Both the position numbers and the translations under genes were made by a program. The notes beneath the pieces are model-generated. The model worked only from the letters and a program-made list of their open reading frames with translations, was not told the origin of the DNA and did not search any database. DNA of 64,000 nucleotides, from NCBI GenBank assembly GCA_013396915.1, contig VWZL01002825.1, forward strand, positions 465,327-529,326, given 5' to 3'. Source of the DNA: Stercorarius parasiticus (taxonomy: Eukaryota; Chordata; Aves; Charadriiformes; Stercorariidae). Position 1 is the first letter of the stretch. Every line of letters begins with the position of its first letter. Positions 25,301 to 36,852 of this stretch are shown here, one piece after another.

Positions 25301-28300
25301 TGAAGTGAACTTCTAAAAAAAATAACCTTTCAATTACCTTTTAAACTCCTAAAAGAGGACTCATTTTGACCATGACATCATCCACTGATGATTTTAGCAC
25401 ATGGGCCACATTCCCTGGTTGACCTAATTTATCTGAGTTAACAGAGATAAGTAGACAGTGAAATATGAAAAGTCCTTTGTAGTCATTGGTGAATTTTAAT
25501 TATTTTTCATACATATCTCTAGATAGATGCCCGCACCTTATAAAGAACAGAAACATTCGGTCGGGTGGGTGTGCAGCCAGATACCTGCACATACAAGCTG
25601 GAGGAGAGCTGGATATTAGGACACGGATAAGCTGAGATTCATGTGCAATAACTTTGGTTAGACGTCTAGAGAAATAAGCCCTTCCAAAGAGCTATCCATC
25701 TCTCCTTTCTCAGACACCTATTTTAACATGTGATGAATCTCTCTCCAGAGAGAGCCATTTCTCTCCTCTCATGATAAAGGGAGCCTAGGATGACTGATGC
25801 CTAAATTTAAAACGTCTAGAGTCCATGAAGATGGATACCACCCCAAGCAGACAGCACAGCTATTAGGATGAATAGATGGATATTTAAGAAGCTGTACAAT
25901 TCTCGGAGGGTAGAGGGTGTCTAATCAGTGCAGTACAAGCAGGATCTGGTTCAACTCCAATCCACAGGCTGTGTGAATGTGTAAACCTAATCTCATATAG
26001 TTTTTCTCTTAGAGGCTTGTTAAATCAGCTTAACCATGGCGATGTGGTGCTTTGTCAGCCCGCATACATCTACCTAAAAGCAGACTCACAAATATACTGT
26101 GCAGAGATCTCTTACACCTATAAAACTACTGACACAGGTTTCACTGATGTAGTTCTTACTTTCCTAGATTCACACCCTGAGAACCAGAAACCCCCATTTG
26201 GCCCAGAGACCCAAAACACAAGGACTGTTGAGAATAAAGCTACCAGCATGCTATTTTCATCAGAGGCCTTTCTGATGGCAAGTTTTTGATGGTTTTTGAT
26301 CTCAAGCCGTTGCCCCAGGACTGTACCCATGTCGAGAGCTGCAGCAGGGAAGTGGGAAATGTGAGCTTGTGGTCCCTGCTTTGGCTTCTGCAAGGGTGAC
26401 AGGAGAGGGAAGAGTCCTGCTCCCAAGTCCTGCACAGTGTCATGAAATGTAACATATCCTTGTCACTTCAGAAGGGGCTCATTCTCTGTGTCATCTGGGT
26501 TTGGTGGGGTTTTTTCTTGTTGCTGAGGTTTTTTTTCGCAAAAAAAGTCTGTTTAGATGACTCATCTAATAGAGCAGTGTGGTGTAGTTTGAAAATTTGT
26601 CTCTATTTTCTACGGAACTTGCCAGCCATGTGTTGGTAGAAAAACCAACCTGGCCCCTTTCCAGTACACCCGCCATAACTCGCTGGATGTTACGCTAGAA
26701 CAACACATTAGCAACATTCAAATCTAGAAATAATGCATCACTTTGTCCTTCCAGATGGCTTCTTTGCTAAGTCATTAAAAAACTATCAACTGTCTTCTAG
26801 ACCTTTACAGCAGAGAGGAGCTTTGCCATTAACTTCAATTGTGGTATAATTAAAACCGCACTGCGGTTTTTGAATAAGGTTCCCTTCATTTCCTCCTTCC
26901 CTCCCCTTGTCCCTGCAACCTTTCTTTCCTCAACCAGGGCAGCCCTTTTCCAGCACAAGCATCAATTCCCGCCTTCGCCTCCATGATGTCCTGCTCCACA
27001 GGAGCCACTGGTGTGCTCCTCTTGCTATATATCAGGGTATTTATGAGATGCTCAACATCAACAGACTCAACGTATGCGATCATTCCAGGTAACTCTGCCA
27101 ATCTGCTGCTATTCTACTCTCTGCTCCCAACCTCTAAAGCGGTTTGCTGCCGTAGCCCTGACCGCCTGCCCTACTGCATTAAGGTAGTCTTTAACACACC
27201 CCAGAGGAACTTCTTGTTTTGTTATTCTCCGTGGATCTGCTTACTCATTTTCCATTCCTGCAAGATAGGTTTTAATGGATTTGATACAGTACCAGGAAGG
27301 CCTCATTGGAGACATAATTAATGGATGCTCAGCATAGGAAAACTTTGACTCAGAAAATGTCATATATCAAGTGAACAGGACCAATTAAGGTAGCCAGGTT
27401 TTCAGCAGAAGTAGCTTTAACATCATCAGGATTTCCTACCGAATGTACTGTTTGGAAAAGGTGAGTGGAATTGGGGGTGATGGCAGGGAGGGCGGAATTT
27501 GTTTTTCCATGGTGGAAAGTAATCTGCCACTCTTGGGAATGCTTTACCAACACCAACTGCAAAAACATCCATGTTGCCAGTTTACATTAGGGATAATATT
27601 GTGACTGCGTTTAAACTGGAAGAAACCACTCCATCAGTCAAAGGAGGATTTCAGGGGATATGACCTTGAGTAATGTTCTGGCTTAGTGAAAACCGTGGAT
27701 TTGATCATTAATAATATTTTGCATGATCCATTTTTTTTACTCAAAGCAAACTTTGTCAGCCAAAGGAGTAAAACCCTCTCTTATGTTCCATCTTTCTCCA
27801 TTTTAGTGCGAGCAAGAGGAATCTCTATGAAAATATCCTCCATTTGCCAAAATTGAAAAGATAACATTCCTAAGAGTGAGACTGGATTCACCTAAGGTCT
27901 CTTCAAGTTATAAGATGGTCAAATTTGCAGCCTCAGCAGCTTGGACAGCAAAACATAACTAAGAAAGAAGGGATTTTTCTCTCCTGGAGATGCCTCATGA
28001 ATCTGGCTGGGAAAGCCTTTCGTGGTTAATACTTCACATAGATACAGCAGAGCTATTGTCAGCCAGGTGAGTTGTATCTGAGCCATGTGGCTAGAGCTGC
28101 TGTGAAGACCCCTGTACAGTTTGCAAAGAACTGTTACAATGCCTTATCATTCTGCAGCTTTCTGGGCATATTCTGTCAGCTTGAGTGTTGGGAAATTATG
28201 GTATATGCCTTCTGGGAATTGGGGACTTGGGTGACTGAAGCCATCTCCTGCCACATTCCAAGGGATGCTTCCCTACGTCTTGGAGGATAGCTGGGTTCTT

Positions 28301-28946
28301 GCATAGGGAAGTTCATGTGCAAACACATCTTTCAGTGGTTTATTTTTTTCTCACTGCCAGTTGGCATCACTCTCATTAGATCCCCTGCACCTGCATTGTG
28401 CTTTGCTATTTGTGACCTAAACAGCTGCAGACCTTCTTCAAGGCCTCAGAAGAAAGATGCCCTAGAGAGCGTCTACCAAACGACATTAATAAAGGTTGGA
28501 TCTACAGTAGCACGTAGGAGCTCATATCCAAGCCCTTTTGCCTTCAGCAGGAGAAACTGCTGTCCATGTTGCCGCTGGTGATCCCATGATTCACCACAGC
28601 AGCACCAAAGTCCAGCTAAGCAGGGTAAGCTATCAGTCCAGACTCAGTGAAAGATTAGTCACTGTGGGAGTTCGGTTCCTCTATTATTCATGCCATTCTG
28701 CTACAGCCAGATTTATGTGTCAGGAAAAACATACAAACGGAATCCGATTTACTTGCAGAAGTTCCTGTTCTGTTTGATTTATGTTTGAGTAAATAAAGAC
28801 ATATGCCTTGTAGGTATTGGTCTCTGGCCCCCTTTCTCTTCATAGATCTATGTCTAACTTATCAGTTTCTTTCTTTGCTGGACTTCTATTTATGAGAGTT
28901 TGCAAGAAGGGCAATGCTAGCTGAAGGGAATGCCTTTGACAATTTG
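22351..28946. other. Unique non-coding DNA, no gene seen
   Basis: Contains the short array at 23811-23894 and otherwise nothing firm. A weak B-box-like word, GGTTCAAGTTC at 22781-22791, could be a trace of a tRNA-derived SINE but has no A box. 25340-25500 has regulatory-looking AT-rich sequence ('tgacatcatccactgatgattttagc') without further support. The longest frame (23756-24214) starts at GTG and runs through the short array. Confidence 0.7.
23811..23894. repeat. Imperfect short tandem array of GTGG-TATATA-CACG units
   Basis: Units begin GATGTGGTTATATATATA (23811), ATATGTGGGTATATATAT (23840) and AGATGTGGTATATAAAC (23863), each closing with CACG or AACG. A fourth degenerate unit starts with 'tggttataacg' at 23884. 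The spacing is roughly 25 to 29 bp. The TATATATATA cores are self-complementary, so the strands could pair within themselves. It explains the repeated tyrosine/isoleucine pattern of a long open frame over this stretch, which is therefore an artefact. Confidence 0.85.
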
Positions 28947-28982
28947 AGGTTTAACTTTTGGAATAGGTTTAACTTTTGGAAT
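28947..28982. repeat. Exact 18-bp tandem duplication
   Basis: The unit AGGTTTAACTTTTGGAAT occurs at 28947-28964 and again, without any change, at 28965-28982. A third partial unit is not present (the next bases are 'agttttgc'). The identity of the copies suggests a fairly recent slippage event. A short minus-strand open frame shows this as a repeated six-residue block, but nothing suggests that the frame is a gene. Confidence 0.95.
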
Positions 28983-31900
28983 AGTTTTGCATTAATATTT
29001 GCTGCACTTCCAGCAACATCTAGCTGCTCATCTTGAAAGAACTTTATGGAGACTCCTAAAACCACACTACGCAGGGAGAGAAACAACCCTGCTTGTTGTT
29101 TTCTAAGCCATATGGCAAATTAATTACTGAACCAGGCCAAGGAGGAAGGAGTCCCGGTAGGTCAAGTTCTACAATCTCAACAAACAGGCCAAAAGACCTA
29201 TCGTTACTAACCCGTAATTAACCACCTAACCATAAACAGTTTGTAGCTGTTTCAGGCACATTTAAACACAATGTAATGAAACAAGTGTTACTCTATTTCA
29301 AAAATTAAAGTTTAGAATCAAGAAATTTAGTAATTTTCTTTAGGATTTTTTTAACTGAAAAAAATCTTACTGGATTTAGATTATTTTCTCCTCCTGTTCT
29401 ATTTTCACTCTTTATCCACTGGAAACAGTGCAGAAAAGATAAGATGTTGAGTTAAATTGGAAAAACTGCTCATCGTTCGCTATTTCCACATATTAAGTAG
29501 TTCAGTCCAAGTCAAACTGAAATTTTATCACTGATGAAAGAGTGCTAGATATTTGCTAAATGCTTGATGGATACAGCTGCAATGGCTGTATTCTGCAAAA
29601 CTTGTACAAAAAAAATAATTAATGACACTACACATTGTCAAGATTTTGATCCACACCAGTCCTCCACTTAGCATAAAATAATCCCCGGCCATTCCGGCCC
29701 AGGGAAAGATCATCCATTCTTCTGGATGTCCTGTTGCCTGTGTGACACCCAGTACAAATGCTGAATTCATGGCAATGAGGCACTTGGTAGAGCAGGATTT
29801 TAGGAAGTCTGAGAGATGTATTGGGTAATGAGGGAGGGAAGAGTAATAGCTGAAGCTGAAAACACATATTAGAAGCCCCCAAGTTTTTGAAACTGACCCA
29901 AACTCCTTCTTTCTGACATGAAATGGTTGTCCACCTATTCTGGCTAGGAGGAAGTTTCCCCAGGACACCAGGCTGAATGCGCTATTCCCTTGCTTGGTGT
30001 CCTGCACCATTGGATTTCTTTGTTTCATACAGAAGGTCTCACAGAGGTCTTTTTCTGATGAGTTCGCCCAGGTCACCTTTCATCTCCTACACATCAATGC
30101 ACCTTTAATGGCGTAAGTGAGCACCCACGTGGCTAGAGGCAGCCTGCATCCCACGGTGGCCAGTTCCAGTAGCACCAACGCTGCTGGAAAATCAGCTCAC
30201 TAATGTGAATGTTTATTTGGCCACTCTTACTACCCGCAGTTCCCTTTGCTGTTCAGTTCTACTAAACAGCTTGAGAAAATATTTATCAGAGGAATGTGGT
30301 AACAGATTTATTGAATCCCCAAAGCCTGAGGTCAGCTTTTTAACATCAGGAGCCTCTGCAAGTGAGGGAGAACAGGCAACACCTCAGAAATAAGAGGCAA
30401 CCCACGAGATCACTGATGTTTCTGCTAATTAATAGGGAGTCTGTGACCAATAAAACGTATGTAGAATAGGGGCTGGCAAGATCTCTTCCCTCTTGAACAA
30501 GCCCTGGAACTTACCTGAAAGATGTGCATAGTTTCCACACAGCTGTCAAGTTTATGAACATTCTGAAGATGTTTGTTTAAATAGATTTTGGGCCTTTTTA
30601 ATGTTGAGGTGGGTTTTTTTTAATAAATAGGATTGAAAATTATAATGGCACTTTTGTTTTAATCTGCCTTGACATTTAGTTCAAATGCATGTAATGGAAT
30701 GCCACCTCCAATAATATCTCTGGGCCGAGTGCAATTTAGAGTAGGACCTACTGTGGGACAGGAGCATGGGGTGCATCAGCAATGGGACTCATGAAGGGCA
30801 TCGTGACACGCTGGAGCCTCATGGACCAGGCATAAGACAAGAAGTCATTCTCTTTCTATACGGAGCTGAAAGGATAAACTGAACAGCATCAGCTGTAGTC
30901 ACGACTGGCGTTTCACTGGCTGCCACTTTGCCCTCAAATACATGCAGCCAGGTCCAGATGACTTGGACCTACCTATTTCCAGGAGCCAAATTTTGTGCTA
31001 GTATTTTAACACAATCTTGAGCTGTTGCAGCAAAAGAGAGGAGAGGCAGAAAGGAACACCTGCAAGGCATTGCCAACTTTTGTGATAAAGCTTTATCTGA
31101 CACCCAAAAAGAGAATTGACCTCTGTGCGCTTGGTTGACTCATAGTGCAGCATTGCTGTTTCTCCTTCTGCTGTCAGAGAAGAAAACGGGTCTGTAGAGC
31201 AAATAAAGAGATGAAATATGTTACCATGTGGTTTATGAGAACATGCCTGTGTCCATAATATAATTTTGGATGGAAAGAGTAGCAGGTCTGAAATGTGTGT
31301 TCCTGTGTATACTAACAAGAAGAAACCCCAAACCCTCAATCTCGCAGCTGGGTTCATATTCCTCTGTTATGTCTACACAAGGCGGTAAGAATCCTATTTC
31401 CGCATCCTCTCCCGTATAAAAAGCTAAAAAGCTGCATTCTCTGGCCTGTAAACTAGCCAAACACCCAGCTGAATTTATGAAGAATCTAAAGAATTTGGCC
31501 CATGGGTGAGTCTGAAGTTCTTTAGGATGAAGAAAACTCAGCAGTAGAAGGATGGGAACCTCCTTTTTTTTTTACTAGATGCTCCAACAGTACAAACACT
31601 CCCCTGTAGAGCAATGGTGTTAGTCTGCATTGTTCTAGCTAGTTTTACCCTCTAATAAGATCAGACTTTTGGAAACTATGACCTGTGGCTTCAAAAGTCT
31701 TTTAGATTTACAAATTATATGCTCTTCACAGACAGGGATGTATAAATACCAGTATACATGGGGTTTTTTTTTGTTTTCCTTTTTGTTACAGCATCATCTG
31801 TAGATCGCAACAATTCTTTTAAAGCAAACTAGAATTTTTAAAGGAGAGCAATAACATCAAGAAATCTCATTGTCATAGTTAAAGCACATGAGATCTAATT

Positions 31901-32498
31901 AAAATGAAGGAAAGACATTAGATTGTGTTGTTTCTTGGGCAAGTTGTCCCCAAAGTCAATTTAAAATGAAAACTTCCATTTGAATGGGAAAGCTCGTTTT
32001 GCACATTCCATATTTGCAGCTGTGAGTTAGAGGAAGTAATTGCATTTGCACTGCTGCTTCTCTGCAAGTACATTTCTGTGATAAATCTGATGAATGGTGT
32101 TGTGCGGGATTATACAGCTATTCCCTTCAACTGCACCTGAGAAACTCATCAATCTCATGCCACAAATCAAATAAGAACAAGCAAGCAAGCAAACTACTCC
32201 TGTCATCAAATCCTCTTCTGCTTTTGATGAGAAGTACAGACTTGGTTTATGTTTCTTACCATAAGAAATATTCTGTTGTTTGACAGATAAAATCAAACCA
32301 AGTACCTTTTCCTATGTTTCTGTATATTCCAGCTGTCACGTCCCCATCTAGTGTGTCTCTTCACTGCTCATCAGCTTTATGGTTTGTGTGAGATGTATGG
32401 CTGCTAGGCGCCAGTCACCATTGGCCTTCAAGATGTGCGTCAAGCCGAGAGCTTATGTTTTGTAGTGGTTTTCCATCCTCTAAAGCCAGATCCTCTAG
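28983..32498. other. Unique non-coding DNA, no gene seen
   Basis: The minus-strand frame at 29528-30076 (182 codons) begins at GTG (30074-30076) and shows no domain, no signal peptide and no retroviral motif I recognise. It overlaps another minus-strand frame. The remainder is mixed unique sequence. Confidence 0.7.
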
Positions 32499-32933
32499 GC
32501 TGGATCCTCAGCTAGTGGAAAGCAACATTTCTCTGTGGTTTTCAGCGTAGCTATGCCAGAGAAGGATCTGTCCTCTGTGTTTCACACAAGGTTAAATTTA
32601 TCTGTTCTGAGTCTTTGGCAGCTCTGCACTATTTTGTTAAAAAACAGCCCAGGCCATATGGAAAGATTTCCACAGAATGCAAAGCAGCTCAGAGACCATT
32701 ATACATCCATGCCTGGGCGTATTTCTCCTCTTTCAGCTCACCCTTCTCATCTTGTATCTATTCTAAGAGATGAAACCCCCGAGCAGCCTCACATAGCAGT
32801 GATGATAAGAAGAATGAACATGTGTTTGGGTCCGGTCAGAAACGGCTACGCTGATTTAAGCATCATGCCTGAGCAGTTCACTAATTTCTCCCAGTTGTTC
32901 AATACCTTTCCCTCGGCAGAGATGAGGCAGTAA
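32499..32933 (+). other. Open reading frame with splice-like ends, unassigned
   Basis: The frame is open from 32499 to the TAA at 32931-32933. The first ATG is at 32553, giving about 126 residues. Just before it, 'tttctctgtggttttcag' ends at 32545 and has the form of a splice acceptor. Near the end, GGCA|GTAAAT at 32926-32935 has the form of a splice donor, so an internal exon of 32546-32929 (384 nt, 128 codons) is conceivable. I recognise no domain, signal peptide or family. Amino acid use is not clearly biased. Acceptor-like and donor-like words are common by chance, so this is weak. It is the only long frame in the window with a plausible acceptor and donor at its limits. Confidence 0.1.
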
Positions 32934-33005
32934 ATGACTCTCAGAAGTTTGCTCCTCAATTTCAATGCAGAGCAAACAGCAGTTTACGTCAACCTCTAAA
33001 CCATT

Positions 33006-33292
33006 ATCATAGAATCATAGACTCATAGAATGGTTTGGGTTGAAAGAAACCTTAAAGATCATCTAGTTCCAAACCCCTGCCCCGGGCAGGGACACCTCCC
33101 ACCAGCCCAGGTTGCTCCAAGCCCCGTCCAACCTGGCCTTGAGCCCCTCCAGGGATGGGGCAGCCACAGCTTCTCTGGGCAACCTGGGCCAGGGGCTCAC
33201 CACCTTCAGAGTAAACAATTTATTCCTACTATCTGATCTAAGTCTACTCTTTTTCAGTTTAAAACCATTACCCTCATCCTATTGCTACAGGC
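33006..33292 (-). mobile_element. CR1 LINE 3' end, longest copy in the window
   Basis: The plus strand starts with three tail units (ATCATAGA, ATCATAGA, CTCATAGA), then 'atggtttgggttgaaagaaacc', 'gatcatctagttccaa', the region around GGCAGGGACACCTCCCACC, 'ccaacctggccttgag', 'cagggatggggcagccacag', 'cttctctgggcaacctgggcc', and finally 'agtttaaaaccattaccctcatcctattgctacaggc'. This is the full order of the avian CR1 3' UTR, reversed, so the element is on the minus strand. About 287 bp remain, and none of the reverse transcriptase or endonuclease frame is visible. The third tail unit carries a point change (CTCATAGA). The match to the consensus as I know it is good but imperfect, so it is not a very recent insertion. 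An open frame reads through it on the plus strand and is an artefact of the repeat. Confidence 0.97.
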
Positions 33293-33479
33293 TAAGAGCA
33301 TAACTGTTAAATGCTAAGGTAACCCGCTAGCACTCAACTCATGGGCTGTTGGGTATCTCAGTGGATCAAACAATGACACTGGAGAGAAGGGCATCGTGCC
33401 ACCCTGCCTGCCCCATGCCAGGGCTTTAAGCTGGAGCTTGGTCAGAGCAGCCAGGAGGGGAGATACAGAAGCAAGCGGA

Positions 33480-33960
33480 AGCGATTATGATAACTGCAAA
33501 GAAACCCCGCGAGTCAGGCCAATGAGTCCCACATGCTGTTGGTATTAAATTGATATCATATGTCTGCGCCGCTGCTGAAAAAAATCAAAGTGGATCTTTC
33601 CCTTAAAGACTGATAAGAAAGCAAAACATGACGACTTAGTACAGTACTTTTTGACGCCTCGAGACAGATGAATAAAACAATGTGGAGAGAGAGCAGATAT
33701 TACTCAGGGACTTGGCTACAGGAAACAGTGAAGAAATTACTATAATTTGCATGTATATATTTGCATTTGGGCAATGATTGGTATCCATCCCGCAGATAGT
33801 TTTGTTGTGGCCATTTTCGATGAGTATATGAATAACCTCGCAAATAAGACATCTAGCAAAAAAAAATCAGCCAAACAGTTATTATTAAATAAACCATACA
33901 GAATATTAATTGAAAATTTGGATCCACACTTACTAAATATTCTTCCTGGATACTAGCAAC
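33480..33960. promoter_or_regulatory. Candidate conserved non-coding element with two octamer sites
   Basis: This unique stretch begins about 190 bp after the second CR1. Two perfect POU octamers, ATTTGCAT, lie at 33745-33752 and 33759-33766, 14 bp apart start to start, so on nearly one and a half helical turns. TAAT-type words and 'gcaatgattggtatcc' follow. A 69-codon frame over 33747-33956 is AT-rich and shows no domain. The call as an enhancer is inference from motif content only. An alignment with other birds and mammals would decide. Confidence 0.3.
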
Positions 33961-34894
33961 TTACGAAGAGAAATCAGAGGACCATACTTTCTGATTCCTG
34001 CATGAAGTCAAAATAGTTCAATTTTTAATGTTCGGTGCTAAGAAGTAACTGAATTCAGAACAAAGGGAAAGCCAAAGAGTATCTGCAGAAATTAGCTAGT
34101 GAATACTTTCTAATAACGAGCACATTTAGAAAATCGACATCTGCTCATGGGTAATTCATGAATAGAAACACAGTCAACTTCTTTAACATGAATTTCAGTA
34201 TGAATTATTCACTGAGCTCTAAGTACTGTGGCTTGTAGTCCCTGTTGTTATTTGCCAAGGTTTAACAAAAGAGGATATAGACACAGATGCCAGCGGTACT
34301 CATAAGCTATCAATCTCCTTTGGTTCCCTTGCTAGCGTGAGGGACTGGGAAGAGGTGCTCACTTATAGACTCTTTTCTCCCTCAGCTGGAACTCGTGTTT
34401 ATGGCACCACTGTGGGTTATTCTGAAAATTATTCCAGACTCATAAATTCAACCTGTGAATTGTCCCTGCAGTGGGATCAAGCATGGCAGGAGGAGAAGAT
34501 GGGACCCTGAGGGAGAGTAACCACTTGTTTTACTGCAAATGCCTATGATAAATAACAAAGGTACCAATGAGAAAACACAAGCGTAAGGAATTATGTGCAT
34601 TTGCAATAGTACTGCTTTTGCATATTTGTACTACAAGAGCAGGCAAAACCCCAGTCAAGATTACTGGCAATGTACTAAGATGAAAACAGGACAAAAGGGC
34701 TTACTGATCTTGAAGTATTAATCTTGAAGAGTATTAATATCTCTTGCACTGCTGTTGGAGAGCAGGATTTCATGCCTGCCCATCTGCTAAACACCCCTTT
34801 TCAACCTTGGTGGATGTAAATAAGACTACAGCATACCTAATACCGTTGACTGTAGCACAGACAATTCCCTGCAAGCCCAGGATTTAAATGCTGA

Positions 34895-34910
34895 ATATAT
34901 ATATATATAT
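34895..34910. repeat. (AT)8 microsatellite followed by a T-rich run
   Basis: Eight AT dinucleotides run from 34895 to 34910 and pass directly into 'ttttctttct'. This is a short simple repeat with no other feature attached. Confidence 0.95.
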
Positions 34911-35875
34911 TTTTCTTTCTACTCATAGACTGCTTGATGTAATCTCTGATTGTGAAGTAATCTCCGATGCTGTGTGACACCAGCCTCACACACAGTTTTA
35001 GTGTGCATTTTGGGTAGACAGCTGTGTCTAAGGAGATGTGTCTCAGAGACCCTACGGGCAGAATAAACACTGGCTGTCTGCAGAGAGAACTCCTTACAGA
35101 GTAAAGTTTATTTGCTATGACACCAAATGCAAGTCTTCTTCATCAGATTGATCCACACTGTCTTTCACCATGGGCTTAGCATGGAAGAATTCATACAGAA
35201 TACCATCTCCAAAGCAGGAACGAATGATATCTACTGATTGTTTTACAGGATAGAAACCAACCCCAAAATATTACATGAGTTCTGAAGAGTTACTGTGAGG
35301 TTAGGGGTGTTTCTCATCTCATCAGTCTCTCATTTATTAAATGGTATGTCCTTAGGGGGGAAGATGGACCTGTTCCTTGTGGACTTCTGTCCATCGTGGT
35401 GGCTCCAAGGTCTGGTGGTGCTGATGGTACTGAATCACTGCTCTCTTTTTCTCACCTCTAATGACTACAGGGACACTTAATTCCAGTGTGAGGGAGTGCC
35501 ATGATATCAGCACCTAATAATTATGGCATTATTTGATATCATATGCGTTTCAAACAATGACCTTGGTTGTGGCCCCTCTGTATTGCCCACCGGCATGCTG
35601 GCAGAAACCTGCGTGCTGTCCTCTGGAGAGAGCTGGAAGGAAACATTTCACTCAGCTACTTTCTATCATCTGCAATGCCAAAAGGGAAGCAAGAGAAATA
35701 TAAGGAAGTTGCAATGATAATACCAAAATAATCTGCTGTTCTTACCACATGTTATAGTAATTATACCCTTCTCTGTCCATCCCCAGATGTTCCGTGTTTG
35801 AAGAGAGATTCATGGTTACATAATGAATCAGGAGGGAGATGCAGAGAAAGGATGTGAGCCATGAGGATGATGTAA

Positions 35876-35918
35876 GGAAAAAAAGAAAAAAAAAGGAAAA
35901 AAAAAAAAGAGAGGAGAT
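35876..35918. repeat. A/G homopurine tract
   Basis: From 'aaggaaa' at about 35875 to 'gaggagatga' at about 35920 nearly every base is A or G, with three A-runs separated by single or double G. On the minus strand it is a long pyrimidine tract. It looks like a simple purine tract with no transposon body attached. Confidence 0.9.
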
Positions 35919-36828
35919 GATTGTTGAACTCTTTTGGAAAGGAAGGAGGAAGCCTCATCGCAGGGCTCTTGAAATCTCACATCAGTCAGATGAGAAGATT
36001 ACTGCAGCGGAGAGGAAGAAAATCAATAGCATATGAAGCAATTCAGGAGAGGAGCGAGCAGTGCGGCAACAAATCAAAGAGCTGTTAAAAATCAAGATCT
36101 GCAAAGACGGAATTTTCAGGCAGTCTCTCATAAAAAACAGGGTAAAACACAGCTTCTAGTCGGAGTGCCAGGATGCATGGAGTGTGCTAGCTGCTATTAG
36201 AAGAATTAGTAAAAAACAGTGAGTGTGATCCAGTAAATTCAAATGAAGAAACAGGCACATTTGGCTGAGACTCTTCTACAAATACGATTTATGACTTAGA
36301 AGAAGGTAGACCTTTGGCTAAATCTCATGAATGTTTCATTTCCTCAAAATTCTCGTAAGCTTTCATTTTAGGGGCAAATATTGGCAAATGTTTGAGGGGA
36401 GGGATCCCATTTAACATTTTAAATAACATTTTCCTCAATACTTCCAGCAAAATGGTTGAACTATTTTTGAATGAGAGGAAAGCGAATACGAAAGCTTTGC
36501 CCACAAGGAGAAAACCAAAACCCTCGCCTCAGTTTTATGGGCAGTTCTGATGATCCCGTATATCTCTATTAGCAAAAGCTGTGCTTTGACTAGGAAATAG
36601 TTTCTACCAGCGACAGGTGTCTTTGATTATTCCAGCATGATTTTCAGCACTTCTTATCCGTGTTTCATAGTGTGGAAAGTTCAGCCATTGACTCAACAGG
36701 GGGTTCTGAGCCTTGCAAGGAGCATAAAGCTCTTGTGTTGGGTAATGAACAGCTCATAGGGATGGCTTTTGTTCTCCATGAAAAATAAGATGCACACTGA
36801 GGTCTAGAGCTTGAGCCGAACCAAAGAA

Positions 36829-36852
36829 AAGCCAAAGGGCAAGCCGAAGGGC
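36829..36852. repeat. Two-copy 12-bp tandem repeat
   Basis: AAGCCAAAGGGC at 36829-36840 is followed directly by AAGCCGAAGGGC at 36841-36852, with one difference. It sits at the start of a GC-richer stretch (about 36800-37260) that is open in several frames, and it produces a small Lys/Pro/Gly repeat in one of them. I see no sign that the frame is a gene. Confidence 0.85.

Noticed and set aside
29528..30076. 182-codon minus-strand frame as a gene or retroviral remnant
   Set aside because: It starts at GTG, has no recognisable domain or retroviral motif, and no LTR-like ends flank it. Frames of this length are expected in 64 kb.
33030..33303. Plus-strand frames over the second CR1
   Set aside because: They read antisense through the CR1 3' UTR, which is non-coding.
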